Below, in pieces: positions 37,210 through 50,406 of a stretch of DNA of 64,000 nucleotides (position 1 is its first letter; each line of letters begins with the position of its first letter). The DNA comes from Lepidonotus clava (lineage: Eukaryota; Annelida; Polychaeta; Phyllodocida; Polynoidae): positions 8,894,001-8,958,000 of the forward strand of contig OW387133.1 of assembly GCA_936440205.1 (NCBI GenBank), written 5' to 3'. The position numbers and the translations under genes are program-made. The notes below the pieces were generated by a model. It searched no databases, had not been told where the DNA came from, and saw only the letters and a program-made list of their open reading frames with translations.

Positions 37210-37837
37210 GTCGTCTGCATGCTGAGAAAGGTTTGGGACTTTGCAGAATCGGTCCAGAATGTGCAATTGCTCTGTTTTGAACTTACTTCACATTCGAGAT
37301 CAATAAAGAAAGAGAGATACTGGTGATTTATAGTAAAAAGAAGAATTTAATAAGCTTAAGTCTCTTACAGCATAATCTGATCACTATCATAACAACAAGC
37401 AATGCAATCTTAGAGGAGGACAGCGGTGCAACCAGCTGCAGAAGAGTACAACTCAGCTTTGAGCAGTTATGCAGTGTTAAATAGGTAGGCAGAGGTTTTA
37501 GCAAAATAGTATTAAAATGATCAAAACATATCAAATACGTTTACATCCAAATCGATGGAACTGGCACAGGTCGGGTAAATCAAGTATTCATTGGTGGCAC
37601 TGGGCTCCTTTTCTCGTAACAAAGACATTGACAAACACAAGACGCCCCCGCAACTCGGATTGCCCAATGTGCCGACTAATTCAACAGCATGGGGGTGGGG
37701 ACTCATTTTATCAAATTGATTAGATGAAAGCAAGCAAATAAGGCAGAATGTGAGTTTTCCAGTCTGCCTGTTATGGCAGTGGCAATGACAGTCGGTTGGA
37801 TGTTTTGAAAATGCTCGTTTGGCCAAGGCTGGAATTG

Positions 37838-37947
37838 TTACTTCCCCCGTGTGCCAAAACGAAACGGTCTAGGTAGGTTGATACTCTGTCGCTCCCCGGA
37901 GATGCGCGAGAGTTTGGCGATCAAGTCATCAAATAGTCCTCTTTTGT
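37838..37947 (-). CDS. Peptide precursor exon 2 (mature peptide)
   Basis: Starts after TTTTCAG and restores Asn64, then reads KRGLFDDLIAKLSRISGE onward to FRFGTRGK and TAA at 37840-37838. The whole predicted mature peptide and its cleavage site lie in this one exon, a common layout for peptide genes. Confidence 0.75.
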
Positions 37948-40900
37948 CTGAAAATACAAAGGACTAAAATTAGTTTTATTTCTAGTCTAAACAATTTTTA
38001 TTTTTTTTTTTTTTTTTGGGGGGGGGAGGAGATACTTGATACATAGGCCTACTGATATAATAGTTCAAAACATGGCCTTATTTTGCTTCCAAGCAGTTTC
38101 ACTAAATCTACATTGTTTTGTGGGGGCAAGTAGTACAAACTTATTAAGTATGATTAGGCAAAAAGCAAATATTTAGATCGTGACATGCAACCTTAGGCAA
38201 GAATTTATGTTTGGTTGATCCAATTTCATAATTGTTTATAGCAAGACGATCAATGAATTATATGTATCACTGCTGACATCTATTGGCAGAGAAGACAATG
38301 TTTAACAACATTCGTTAACATCTCTATAGCGAAATGTGTAGGTGAGTTACTTTGAAAAATAAATATGCCTTAAAGAGTTAAACCACCAAAAACCACCAAA
38401 GATTCTTAACACAGTTATTGCAAACACATTATACTACTGTTTTGAATGACAATAGAAAGTTTATAATTTGATATTCCCAAGGGACCAGTGTCACTTGCAA
38501 ATTGGTAATGCTCAGATACCATTAACGCTTTTGGGCATTCAGAGCTAGCATCACACCTTAGTGTTCGATGAATCCATTTAAGTCAGGAAGGTTGACGTTA
38601 ATTACCATCACACCCTCGAAATATAATGAAAAAAATGGAACGCCTTTCAACTGTAGCTACCTTCCAACCTTTCGACTCTATTCTGTTTGGTTAAAGGTGT
38701 TTTCTAATGTACCTGGTCCATTATGATAGTATTGTGTTCTTCTATGGAACCCTGTTTAGTATTAAAGAAATGAAGGTTTCTACAGTAGTCCAATGAGAAA
38801 AAATAGAATGAATTCCCTCATCTAAAACGTTCCATTAGCATTACATGTAAAGCACATTCCAATAGAATATTTTAAGCTGAATAGCTAACATCTATATGAA
38901 AGGTTAACCTAAGGCTCTATTATCACAATAGTCTCTAACTCTTTGCAAACTCGTCCAAGAATGCACCTTATGGCTGTATTGTAACTTTATTATGAGTGTA
39001 TTTTGAGACTAGTCTGTAAAGGATATTATAGAATCAAACAGATGCAGCTGATTGTTTTATGTGTATACATTACAACATTTAGAAACACTGTTGGTCAAGG
39101 AATAGAACTCTTTGGGCCTAGTGCAACATATCCGGCTCCTCTGACACGCTCACTGATTGGAAACATTAGACGGCTCCATGGGAGAGACCATTGAGCCATT
39201 GGAGGGGTCATGAACATGTGCACTTCATTATGTGCCACATCATTATGCTAGTTAATATACCTTACTGATGGTAGACCTTTGATAATTGGCCCTATGGGGA
39301 AAGGCGGATCATTTCCAGCTCTATTCGACATATGTGACGTATATTTTACCTACTCAATGTTGTTCATTATCGCAGGAGCACAACATTTTGCAAAAAATGA
39401 TCAGTTTTAATCATCAGCCTTCAGATTTAGTTATGAAATTGCTGAAAGAAAATTGTGATATCATATTCCTGTGTCTCAACTATAGATTAAATGAATACCT
39501 GTCTTCATACAATATACAATTCAGATTTTAATTTGTAACCCTCGTGAATTAGGATTTTTGAAAAACCATTAAATGTGCCAAACTTGACGTGAGACCTCCT
39601 GAATGAAAACTCTCCATTATACAATGATTTTTTTGCATTCAGGGTATTTGTACCACATTTAAGGGACACAATTGCACAATGTGATCTGGCCTTTTACTGC
39701 TACTATCAAGTAGCTTACAGCCACTGCATATTATTCTAAAACAATCTGTAACCTACAAAATTCTTTTTATTCCCACAATTCTTCTCCACATGACTTTTAG
39801 GGAGCAGTCATCCAATTAGACTACTCATCTCTCACATAGACATTAAACAGATAAATGTCCATCCATTGGGTGAATTTTTACTATAGAATCACCTCAAATG
39901 AACTTATACTTGAGAAAATTGAATGTGTCACCACCCTTGCAAACCCTTGGTTAGCCAATAGCATTTTGAATTCCTTTGGCTCTAGCGCCAGTGACTGCTT
40001 ATTTATCCTGTATGGGCCATTTTATTCAGTATAAAGGTCAGAAAAATAATTTATAGATTGAGAATTCCCTTAAATAGGATGAAACCGCAAAAGGATGAAA
40101 CTGCAATACCAATACCCTGGTAAGGATTTTGGCCCATTACTGTCATGCCCATCTCAAACAATGATGGTGACGTTGTCAAAAGTCAGTCAATGGATACACA
40201 TGTTCTCACTGTTCTGATAGTTCTGAATCCATAATATTATTTCATAGTTACCCTGGTTAGTTACAATATTCCCTTGGAAAGCCTTATAAATGTAACATAT
40301 AAGCCCAAGATGGCCCTTGTAGACATAGCCATATAGCCGTTAAAGGCGATATGGTATATTTATCAATGATTTATATGAATAGCAAAGTGAATAAATGTTC
40401 TGCTTTATAAAAGGCTTGTTCTGTATCGCTGTTAACATGATTTCAAAGAAACCTGACAGCTGGGGGGTGTTTAATTTTCCTAAATGTCTGCCTCTGATGA
40501 CGTAGCATATCAAAAGCAAAATGTTAAACTTAATCCAAAATGAATAACCAACGAATAGCACTCTGGCCACACACCCTGGCAAAACCCTCAGTTTTTACAT
40601 AATCATTAGATCATTTTTAGTTCATACTGGATAACATCCTCATTTTTTCATTAACATAAATTTATGATAAATTTCCTTCTGTTTTCTGGTTGGCCGTTTC
40701 CTTATTTTTAGATACATGAAACTGTACCAAAATAAATTACAGAAAGGTGATACATGTAAATTACATAGCTATGCTTGGTAATAGATCAAAATACTATGAA
40801 TCTTAAGTTTTAAAGAGCAGAAAAAACAACTTACTTGCATGACGGAGATGGCTTGGTTCATTTTGCTCCAAGAGTCTGCCAAGCTTGCTCTGGACACCGG

Positions 40901-41024
40901 ACCATGATTGGATGCCCGACCTTGTTCCCCGATGCATTGGAAGACTCTTTCCGGATGTTACCAGGATAAGTGCAATTAGTGAGACTAGTAAAAGTTTCGA
41001 CGGAGTCAAACTAGTCATTCTCAT
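37838..41024 (-). CDS. Secreted amidated-peptide (neuropeptide/hormone) precursor, two exons
   Basis: Exons 41024-40835 and 37947-37838, joined by GT-AG (GCAA|GTAAGT to TTTTCAG|AC) with a 2.9-kb intron in phase 1; 99 aa. ATG 41024 is the first in-frame ATG (AAACATGA). Residues 1-24 to 27 form a signal peptide with a long hydrophobic core (LLLVSLIALILV). A spacer with no cysteine follows (SLPMHRGTRSGIQSWSG onward), then Lys65-Arg66, then 31 residues starting GLFDDLIAKL and ending NLPRPFRFGTR, and finally Gly98-Lys99-stop. Known prohormone logic predicts cleavage at Lys-Arg, removal of Lys99 and amidation through Gly98, acting extracellularly on a receptor. The Arg-Phe-Gly suggests RFamide/QRFP/NPF-like peptides, but the fit is not good enough to name a family. 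A CRF-like single C-terminal peptide ending Gly-Lys is a similar layout. Confidence 0.75.
37948..40834 (-). other. Intron of the peptide gene
   Basis: AT-rich, unique-looking, with a T run followed by G run at 37999-38029. I saw no further exon; the phase of the two flanking exons already matches. Confidence 0.6.
40835..41024 (-). CDS. Peptide precursor exon 1 (signal peptide and spacer)
   Basis: Encodes residues 1-63 plus one base. The frame stays open upstream to about 41219 without another ATG, so that part is taken as 5' UTR. A second ATG at 41018 would remove only two residues. GC-rich against AT-rich flanks, as with the aquaporin exons. Confidence 0.75.
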
Positions 41025-41351
41025 GTTTCTGTGTCCGCACAAAAAAGTATCAGACTTAGTTTCAGTCCAATGTACGAATGAAGCTGTGGGTGCTTTGAGT
41101 AGGCCGAGTGGTAGGGAGCTGCTCGGCCGGTAGTGGTTGGCTGTAAACTGGGCAGCCAGGTAACTGCTCCAGGTGTTGTTTTCCTCCTCCCGCACACCTG
41201 GCGGTGACAATGGACACAATGGTGTGACCAGCGGGTCTCAAATTACCGTAAACTCAGCCATTTACCTCACCTGGGGGTGACGGGTGAAACACTCATTGAA
41301 ACAACAGGGCTTAAATTAGCCTTCTTCGGGTACTTGTAGGCGGAGTAGCTG

Positions 41352-41358
41352 TTTTATA
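41352..41358 (-). promoter_or_regulatory. Possible TATA box of the peptide gene
   Basis: TATAAAA on the minus strand, 328 bases upstream of the ATG. It would place the transcript start near 41325 and give a 5' UTR of about 300 bases. Position is plausible, but there is no other promoter evidence. Confidence 0.3.
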
Positions 41359-41359
41359 A

Positions 41360-42291
41360 CACTGAAAAAGGTCTATTGTTCACCCTAATGGATAGCTACA
41401 CCCACGGTTTCCTTTCCCAGTAATGCCATTGTCTTTTTCAAAGCCAATCAAGAAAAGGACATACAATATGTATACACTACTTTTAGTCTAGTCCTCAGTT
41501 CGTTCCTTAGTCAGTTAATTAATCTTGTATTTCACACTTGACACATTTCATAATAGCCTTCATCATGGGCTTCAATTCTTTTACAATTCATTTTTTTAAT
41601 GTAGATGGTCTTTCCTAAACTATGTAGGCCTACCTCAAATGCAAAAAGAACACTTTTTTATCACAACATTCCATTCCAATTCGCACCCGATAAGTAATTT
41701 CATTTGTATACGTATTTTATTAATTTTGACCATTTCGAACATTAAAGATGAATTTATGTTCGATCAAATGCCTCATAGTACTGGAATGATAAATGTCATT
41801 TGCCATAGCGGCCTGGCGATACACTCGAAGACTTATCACTGTACCTGTTTATTATTCTGTTTATGATATGAAAGTAATTGCACTTGAATTCAGGCAGACG
41901 CAGTTCCCATTTTTCTGTATTTTATGCACCTGCAGGCTAATTTTGGAGCATTTTCTAGACAAAACCTGAGGTAAAACCAATAGAAATCTTTAAGTTTTGG
42001 CTAAATGAAAAGTTCTAATGAAAAAATAATCAAAAGTAGCATGAGAAATACTAAGAACATACAGTTATGTAATAAAAAACAGTTCTAAATGCTACATTTT
42101 CATAACCTTCTGTTAACAACAGATGATACGATGAATAATGAAATTTTATATGCTAAAGGCTTGTGAGAGGATATGGACGTGTAGACATATTACCCACAAT
42201 ACACCTCAATTTAGCCTGTGGATACACACAAATACAGGGAAATGCAGATTTCTGTTGCAAAAAGGACTGTCGGTATATTTTGCTAATGTTC
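41360..42291. other. No gene seen
   Basis: AT-rich DNA upstream of the peptide gene; no recognisable promoter element beyond the TATA-like site and no repeat noticed. Confidence 0.4.
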
Positions 42292-43222
42292 TTAAGGAGG
42301 TGATCCACGTTGTGATAAAATTGGACCAATAGTGAACTGATTTCAAAATATTTTCTATCTCCAAAATCGGTTCCAAAATCGGCTCAAAATCAGTTCAATC
42401 AAATGACATATATATGTATGTGAGAGTAAATTATTCCAACTGATTTCCAGCTGATTTCCAAACGACAATGACCTGACAACATTTTTAATCATGTTTAATA
42501 TTTTTGGACCAATTCTGGACTGATTTTATCACTGCTAGGGTTTCTCAGTGTTATTTTATTCATTTTAGGTTGAGACTGCAACCTTCAACATAACTTGGGG
42601 AATATGATGCACATTGTTTCAATACTATATTAGATGCTCTCCAATGGATATTTATCATTTTCGACTATTTCTGTTAGTACACATTAATTATTATAGGCTT
42701 CTTGTTGCATTAATGCTATTAATGCGGCTTGTCCAAAGTTCCCAATTTCCGATTTTAGGACCAACAGGTTTATTTGCCAAACCGATCCTGGACCGACAAA
42801 AAACCGTCGGTTCTGAAATTGGTTCAAGCCCCTTTCGCCGTGGCCAATGATTGTGTCGCTCCCCAGTCCGACAAATTTATCGCATGAGCAAGACGATATT
42901 CTCAGCGCCGATAAAATTATCGCATGCCCCCTAAATTGAGAAAAAGTGCATTTACGCTGGCAGAAGGGGGCCCTTGCAATTGCAACCAATCATTGTCGGC
43001 TGTAATTATAGCCTAGAATCGGTTGAAACTCAACCGAATTTATCCAACATGTTGGATCTGATCGGTTGCAGACATGTCGTTTGCTTTGTTGTTTGTACCA
43101 GAATTGCAAACGGGAAATGTTGCATGAGATCGTATGTACCAAATTTACTACGGTGAATGGGCCTTCACTTGTCCTTTTTTCGTTGGTTTGAAAGAAATCG
43201 CAGCGTGGATCACCCCCTTCAT
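42292..43222. mobile_element. Family B element, copy 3 (~930 bp)
   Basis: TTAAGGAGGTGATCCACGTT at the left, CGCAGCGTGGATCACCCCCTTCA at the right. Longer than the other two copies, with a GC-richer centre (CGACAAATTTATCGCATG). Confidence 0.7.
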
Positions 43223-44914
43223 AGAACCAACAGTGGTGGGAAAACAGACCCAATATCTAAGAAAAGTCCCAAGCAGTTGTCCTTTTTCTGATAGATTTCT
43301 GGTCGCATTGCCTCGTGGGAACCCCTATTCTTTTCGTTTTGACCAGAAATAAGCGACCAAAATAAGTTGAAATGACCAGATTTACAATTTAATTGATCAA
43401 CGGGTACCCCCCCCCCCCCCCTTAGTCAGAAGGTGGGTTATATTGGTGCGTGCCGGTGGGAACCTCTTTATGTCAGCGGATAATGAAATTGATCATTTCT
43501 GTAGATCCCAAGATTAACGTCATTAGCAAGGGCCTACCATACGATCAAGCCTTCATACCACATTCACTTATCATATATCTATCTAGCTATTATCATGTTT
43601 TTGAACCACTGTGCGCTTATACCTTTTGATCGCGTACATATCCTGTCTTTTTGAAATATGGATTTTTTTTTTTTTTAATGTTTCATATTATCATTTTTTA
43701 TGAAATATGGATATATCTTTTTTAGATATGGAACAAATTGCTTGTTTTCTGAGTTTGAAACGTTTGTATTTGTCTTTCGCTGGGCAGGCCTTTATCCTTT
43801 TTAAGAACTTGAGAAAAACTTTAACATATGGGAAGTAAATAATTGATAATACCAATAACTGGATAAATGAAATGACACTCGAATTAAAAATGGATAACCA
43901 CTACATACGTATTGCATTATTGTATGTGATGAGAAACTGCTGCAAGATAATTAGTTTCTAAATGAAAACAGTATACGTCTGCACTTTGACACAAACACAT
44001 GGGACTATCTGAACCAGACTTGCAGAACAATAAGAGCGTTGTTCAACCCATGATTCATGTTATCAATTAGCAAGTGCAAAAAGGCAAAAACACTTCATCT
44101 TAAAATTCACCTCATGTTCACTATAATCAACAAGTTCTGTTAAATTCTAAAAACAGAAACTGCGTGATGGTCTATCAATTGTTACTAGCAATATCTCCAA
44201 AACATCGGGAAAAAAATCTAGGATCACAGTACTAGCATTATACGTCAAAACGCGTCAAAAATTGAAAGACAAAATTACAGAATCATAAGTCGTATCCATG
44301 AACCAACCGTCCCATGAAGTGTTGTATCATGATAACTAAAACCTTTTGTTGGACAGGAATTTTCGTGAACATGTTTTGGTCCACCCCCTTGATCTTTGGC
44401 AACATGACCTACTTGCAGTTTGGAAAAACATATGGAAAACGAAGAGGGCTCTACCCCTGGGAATGTGCCATAAATTGTCCGGACAATGGGAAAGAGGTGA
44501 AGGCCTTCTAGCATAGACGGCATGGGGAAAAAGAGAACAAAATCCGTAGATCAACACTAACTGATATATCAAAGCATGGCTAAGGCAGGCAAGAGGATAC
44601 TTGGATAACATTTCATTTGCAATGTGTGCTGTTGGCCAATACGTTTATAAATACGAGAAGCAATAGTATATATAAACCTTAAACAAACAGAAAGAAAAAC
44701 ATGAAAATACGACTGCAAGATGTATACAAAGGAAACGAGAGAGGAAAAATAAGTTTGTAAAGATAAATAACTGAGTTTTATTATCAACAAGGAGACAACT
44801 GAGGGACAGAGTTAATTATTAATGTTCCTCTAACCATTGGCTTATCAGTAATAAACCTTGTTATAACTGAGACAATTTAGACCATGACAATTTGTATGTG
44901 GACCTAAATATTGA
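43223..44914. other. No gene seen
   Basis: C run at 43408-43421, T run near 43668. The stretch 44330-44390 (CTTTTGTTGGACAGGAATTTTCGTGAAC) resembles 46340-46395 and is a small unclassified repeat. Confidence 0.35.
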
Positions 44915-45556
44915 CTAAGACCTTCAAAACCACAAGCTGGCGATTAGAGGTTGTCTTGGTCATCCTGCCAGGCGATTAGCTGCACTAAGCGCCGGCAACT
45001 AGAGGAAAATATCAAACATGTCAAATATTTCGCCCAGAAACTACGGCGACTAGTGGTTTAATCACCAGACATCAAGGCACCAGTCTATGGTAAGTTGCTG
45101 GCCGACTAAACCACCGATTTTCACATTGGTCACTGTCATATTTTTATAGACTATTGCCTGGTCCCCACTTGGGCGACGAGATTCTCTTGGTCGGCGGACG
45201 ACTAAGGTTCTTAGTAGCCCGGCGACCAACTCCCCAGTGGCGCCTTGATGTCTGGTGATGAAACCTTTGGTCGCCGTGGTTTTAGGGCAAAATATTTGAC
45301 ATGTTTAATATTTTCCACTCGTTGCCGGCGATTAGTGCATTTAATCGCCGGGCGACGTACTAAAGTGTCTTCTCGTCGTCCGACGATTAAGTACAAGAGC
45401 GTCCCAACGTGGCGATTAGTTTTTTAGTAGCCTGGCGACTATTTAGTCGCCCGGCGACCAATATTTCGTCCTTGGTCGTCGGGAAAATCTACTCGTCGCC
45501 GTCGTTAGTCGGCCAAGTGGGGACGCGGCATAATCGCTCTGTGGGTACCAGGCTGT
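44915..45556. mobile_element. Family F copies, one nested in another
   Basis: Inner copy 45153-45533: CTGGTCCCCACTTGGGCGAC to CGGCCAAGTGGGGACGCGG. An outer copy seems to run from about 44915 to CTCTGTGGGTACCAGGCTG at 45553, sharing AAATATTTCGCCCAGAAA with 30950. Rich in GGCGACTA. Confidence 0.55.
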
Positions 45557-46010
45557 AGTGTGTGGGTTATGAGAATTTGACCAGGCAGTTAGGAATCTTC
45601 CTATCAAAGGAACGACATAAATGTTCTGTATTGTTCTAATAACGTTCTGTAACTTGAGATCTTTTGCTGGATATGGTATCATTTGGTGTATGGGTTGTGA
45701 GAATATGACTTATTTGGACTGACTCTTATGAATGTTCCAAGCCAAGGAATGAAAATAACTGTAAAATTCTGCACTGTTCTTACAACGTTCTGCAACTTGA
45801 GAACTTTGGACATGTAGGCCTATGGCATCAATATGTCTATAGGTTGTGAGAATATGGCATACTTGGCCAGGCCATTAAGAATCCTCTTATCCAAACAACA
45901 ACAAAATGCCACATTCTATTAAAGATCTGTTGCTGGGTTGGGCTTCGTTTATGGGTTGTGAAAATATGGCTTATTTGGCCAGGCTGTGAAGGATCCTTGG
46001 AGCACACATC
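45557..46010. repeat. Degenerate ~112-146 bp tandem repeat
   Basis: GGGTTRTGAGAATATGRC blocks near 45563, 45692, 45838 and 45950, followed by TTGGCCAGGC and CTTTTGCTGG-like pieces; about 3.4 units. Confidence 0.65.
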
Positions 46011-48037
46011 ATGGCACGTGACGTGGGTTGGGTTATACTGAGACCTTATACAGGGGGATGGGTTTGGATCACTGACAGTGTATATGAATAGAATAAGTGA
46101 ACAGTAGGTTATCCCCATACACCTTTTTTCAATTATGCCCTGTTGGTGAATATACCTGAACCAAGCAATTCGGTATGGAATACAATGAGTCCAGGGGGGG
46201 GGCTACTGATTAATGTATATTTGAAATACATTGGGACAATTTTGGAGTGTTTAATGTCGAAGAAAAATGAAAAAAAAATCCACGAAAATTTGTGGTTGCT
46301 AAAATATCACGATAGATCAATGGACCTGTCGTGGGTTTACAACTTTTGGTGGGACGTGATTTTTCGTACATTCTTTTTGGTCGCCCCAACCCCCAGGCTT
46401 AAATTGCTGAGAACAATGGAATAGAAGGCTTCACTAGTGCTGCCAGTTTAGCCACTCAGAAAAATGGCAGAAATTTCTAAGTTGTTTCATCGAGAACATA
46501 TTTTGCCATTATTACCCTACTTGGGCGTGCGATATATGGGGGATCTATCGTCAAGATGTTGCTGCCAAACAACAGAGGCATTTTGGGACTGTAGATCATT
46601 TAGAGGGAATACATCACAGTTGTTGGATCATTAAGCAAAGATTCTCTTTCTTTCAAGTGGTTTTAGTTTTCAACCAGCCAGCATCTTCTGGAAACCGAAG
46701 TTTACAGACAACGGGACATTTTTCCCACTGACGTTCACTCTACATGTTCCTGTTATAAGCTTTGTATTATGTGTAGTTTTATGGAAATAAATGCCATCTG
46801 ATTTTCTAATTTAAGACGTCGGAAAAACACATATGATTTTACTAGTGTGAAACTCTGTAAACAGTGTCGTGTGTTGAAACTACCCTAGACACATAAACTG
46901 TTGGATCCAATACAGAATATAACACGATAATCTGGACATCAAGCTACTTCCATGCTTAACTTAGCTAGAAGGCGCCATCCTAATGAAAAAGATGTATAAA
47001 AGGTTCTTTTTAAGTTCAAGAATGTTCAAGAATGTTGATGAATGTTATGTGGGGACCGGTCTATAGGTTCTTGAAGCCATGTATCCGCCTCACAACTGTT
47101 CTTGAAAGCGTTTTGCGCCCCTGCACTGAAAACACAAAGTCGTCAGAGAGCCACTTTAAGTTGTCAGAGGGTTGTCATAGTTGACTTTTGGGTTGTTATA
47201 GGTGACTTTTGGGTTGTCATAGGTGACTTGTGGGGCAGAGCAGGGCTCATTTCAGGCCATTGATGCTGTGTGACAACCTTGTGACAATCCTCTGACAATT
47301 TGGGGGTGGTCAGGGGGTTGTCATTGTGAATTTTGAGGTTGGATGACAACCCAAAGGATGTTATTTTCTCCTGACTACTTTGGCCAAAAAGGTTGTCAGA
47401 GAAGCAAAAACCGAGAATCGGATTGTCATAGGGTTGTTACAGAACAAAATGAGAGTCAAAAGTGCTGCCTGACGACCCTAGGGTTGTAAGTGAATGGTGC
47501 CTAAAACTACAGCCCAAGGTTGTCATGGCCTCTGTCTATGATAAAGTATTGTAAGTGAATGGTGTCAAAAACCATACAACTTATAGGCCTCCTATGTGTA
47601 ATGGCCATACCTAATAAATTGTAATAAGATAATAGGAAGCCATTATTATGGACTATGATATCTACAATATGAAACTATTCATAAATAAGATTTTTTGTAT
47701 AAAAGACACAGACAACATTGGGTTGTCGTTTTGGGCACCATTTTGACAACTCTGTGTTTTCAGCGTGGGGCTATAATTGGAAGCTGCGAACGAGGCTTGA
47801 TACATTGACCTGAAGTACATTCCTTAAGGTGTTAAGTAGCCCTTGCTTAATAGTCCTTAAGGGCCTTTCATTAAACACATATTTTAAATACTAATTACAT
47901 GCTTTTTAGAACCCTTCATTTGCATGTAATAAACATTTAAAATGTACTGGTGCCTTGACCACAGCCAATCCCCCCCCCCTAAAAAAAACTTATAAACAAA
48001 AAAAACAATGATGCATATCCTTCACGGACGGCCCCAT
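46011..48037. other. No gene seen; small tandem repeat
   Basis: 47171-47235 has three 21-bp units (GGGTTGTCATAGGTGACTTTT). GTTGTCA/TGACAACC words are frequent between 47110 and 47480. Otherwise nothing. Confidence 0.4.
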
Positions 48038-48197
48038 AGGGACCTTCAATTAATTATGCACGCACAATGTAGGAGGAGCGTGGGGGTCTGGATTTCTTTT
48101 TAATGTGCGTACATCTCTGTACAAATTCAATGCATGATTAGGGGTGGGGAGGGTCTGAAACGTTTGAAAATGTGCAGACGTACTTAATGGAAGCCCC
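48038..48197. mobile_element. Family H element
   Basis: AGGGACCTTCAATTAATTAT at the left, TACTTAATGGAAGCCCCC at the right; inside GGGGGTCTGGATTT and GAGGGTCTGAAACGTTTGA. About 160 bp. Confidence 0.7.
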
Positions 48198-48479
48198 CGT
48201 ATTGTAACTGCCTCTATCGTCCATTCTACTTCAGAGGATTTATTTTCAATGGGCATTTCCTAAAGGTCACTTAAGTAGTGTAAACAGAGCGAAGGTCTAT
48301 TTCAGTCGTGGCTTAAGATGGATTCGAATCTGGGTCTTAAAGGTCATGTCTATGATATAGATCTAAAAATGTGACAGTGAGTATGCAAGGGGGAGCGCAA
48401 TGAGACATTCGCAGCCTGCTGGGACGGTTACATAGCCATAACTGGACACAATATCATTTTATTTTACATACCCTTTATG

Positions 48480-48605
48480 GGCTTATTAATTAATTTAAAA
48501 TATATAATTGATTAATTTAAAAGTTATATTAATTTAAAAGTTATATTAATTTTAAATCAAAATAATTAAATTATTATAATTTAAAAGTTATATTAATTTT
48601 TTTTT
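48480..48605. repeat. AT-only short tandem repeat
   Basis: AATTTAAAAGTTATATT repeats three times among other A/T words. Confidence 0.7.
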
Positions 48606-48649
48606 ATAACCCTGAAACACATTGTCTTTTTTTAAATATGAACGTACAT

Positions 48650-48787
48650 CCCACCCCCACACTTCCACCCATCCACACAAACACACGCACACACGCACAA
48701 ATACCCACACCCACACCCACACCCACACCCACACACATGCACGCCTGCCTACACCTACCCACCCACACATGCATACACACACATGCC

Positions 48788-48833
<46 letters not shown>

Positions 48834-48834
48834 T
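48650..48834. repeat. CA-rich microsatellite
   Basis: (ACACCC)n at 48708-48738 and (CA) of about 22-23 units at 48788-48832. Explains the Thr/His- and Cys/Val-rich chance frames here. Confidence 0.95.
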
Positions 48835-49049
48835 GCATTTTCAGGGTATGCTGTGAAGGGTATACCAGATAGATTCGTGAAACAGAAAGACACAAGAAAG
48901 TTTGATAGTGAATGGTGTTAGCCATTGCATCTGTGGTTAATGATTGTTGTGCAGATGGCGCCATAGTAGCCTAAAAGGGGCTGGCAGCTATATTAGTGAT
49001 CAATTAATCATTTTGATCTTTCAAGAAGAAATAGGTTTAAAGTATATTT

Positions 49050-50406
49050 GATTTAACATGTTGGTATTTACAGCCGTCAGTGAGTTATTACATTTCAAAC
49101 TCAGTTATAATTTCTGATTCATTTCTTGTTTTCTAAACTTGATATACATGGTCATGTATAATATTCTTGTGACCCATCAATTGCCAGAACCTCTTCCATG
49201 CGGGGAACACTGATAGTTACTGAATTCACTCAATTGTTCAGACTTTTGTCGATGTGTCTGGAGGAGTATTGTTCCCAGTTATTAACCCGGGAAATGCCTC
49301 TGAACATTATCGGACCTGTGCCAAGACATTCCTATTAATGCCATGATGCTTTCTCACATGGGTTAGTTCACGGCTTTGTCCCTATCCAAGATGTATCTAG
49401 TATGATCTAGTTAATGGCCAAGGGAGTAACGTAATGAACCTGAGGTAAAGGAATGCCTGGTTAACAGACAAGAATGGTCATATCTTTAAATAAACATTTG
49501 AAACGGGTTTCAAGGCATCACCATTACATGGTTCTTCCTATTTCTACAAATGTATCTATGGCTTATTTCTGAAAAGCAATGTATCAACATGTTATTTGTT
49601 ATTTGTGGAAATCAAATGGTGGATTATTACATCAAACCGAACTCCAGAGTTTTTGGACAATGTTGGATTTGTTGGCTGATTGTCATATATCAATCAAATT
49701 GTGTTGGACGCGTACGATTAATTTGTTCTTCAGAATTGTGCGATAGGACGATTATTAAATAGGTATATGCAATTGTTTACATTGCCGAATATCATGTTTA
49801 ATATCAAAGCTTGATGAATAGATGGGTGTTCCTCTCAAACATCAATAAAAAGTTGAGATGAGGCTGTCCGTCGTAGGTGATTTCATTTTCAACATATACA
49901 TTTTCTTTCCAAAATCCAAGAAGTCCTACTGGATATAATTGGTCGGTTCCCTAGGGGAGGGGGATCTATGTAAGTTTGACGTTGCATTGATCGTCAATCT
50001 TTTGTCAAAATGGGGTCAGTTTAAGGAGGACGTAACGCAATACCTGTGGCTTATATAACTTAATGTTTGACTCAGGTCTTAGGTCGACTAAAATAAGCTA
50101 CTCAAAGGTCATTGCCTATGGCCGTCTCTGAGGGTAACTATTTAAGGTGTACTGGTGATGCAACAATCACGTAATACTTTTGGACCATTTCCAAATAACA
50201 CGTGTAAGAGTGAACGACGTCCTTTTAAAATCACACACTGTTGCGAAAAAGTTCCTCATCCAAATTCACCCATTTATAATGATATTTGTGCCATGAAGAT
50301 CTCAGAATTTTCAGATCCAAATATCCATCTTTTGAAACTGTTCAAAATCGGCCCAGATACAGAGACATTGAATTGTTTCATCATTTGGTTAAGCGACCGG
50401 TGTGTG
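49050..50406. other. No gene seen
   Basis: Unique-looking AT-rich DNA; no exon or repeat recognised. Confidence 0.4.

Noticed and set aside
40803-41219. N-terminal extension of the peptide precursor upstream of 41024
   Set aside because: No ATG in that part, and an extension would bury the signal peptide.
48588-48964. Cys/Val-rich and Thr/His-rich frames on both strands
   Set aside because: Produced by the (CA)n and (ACACCC)n microsatellite.
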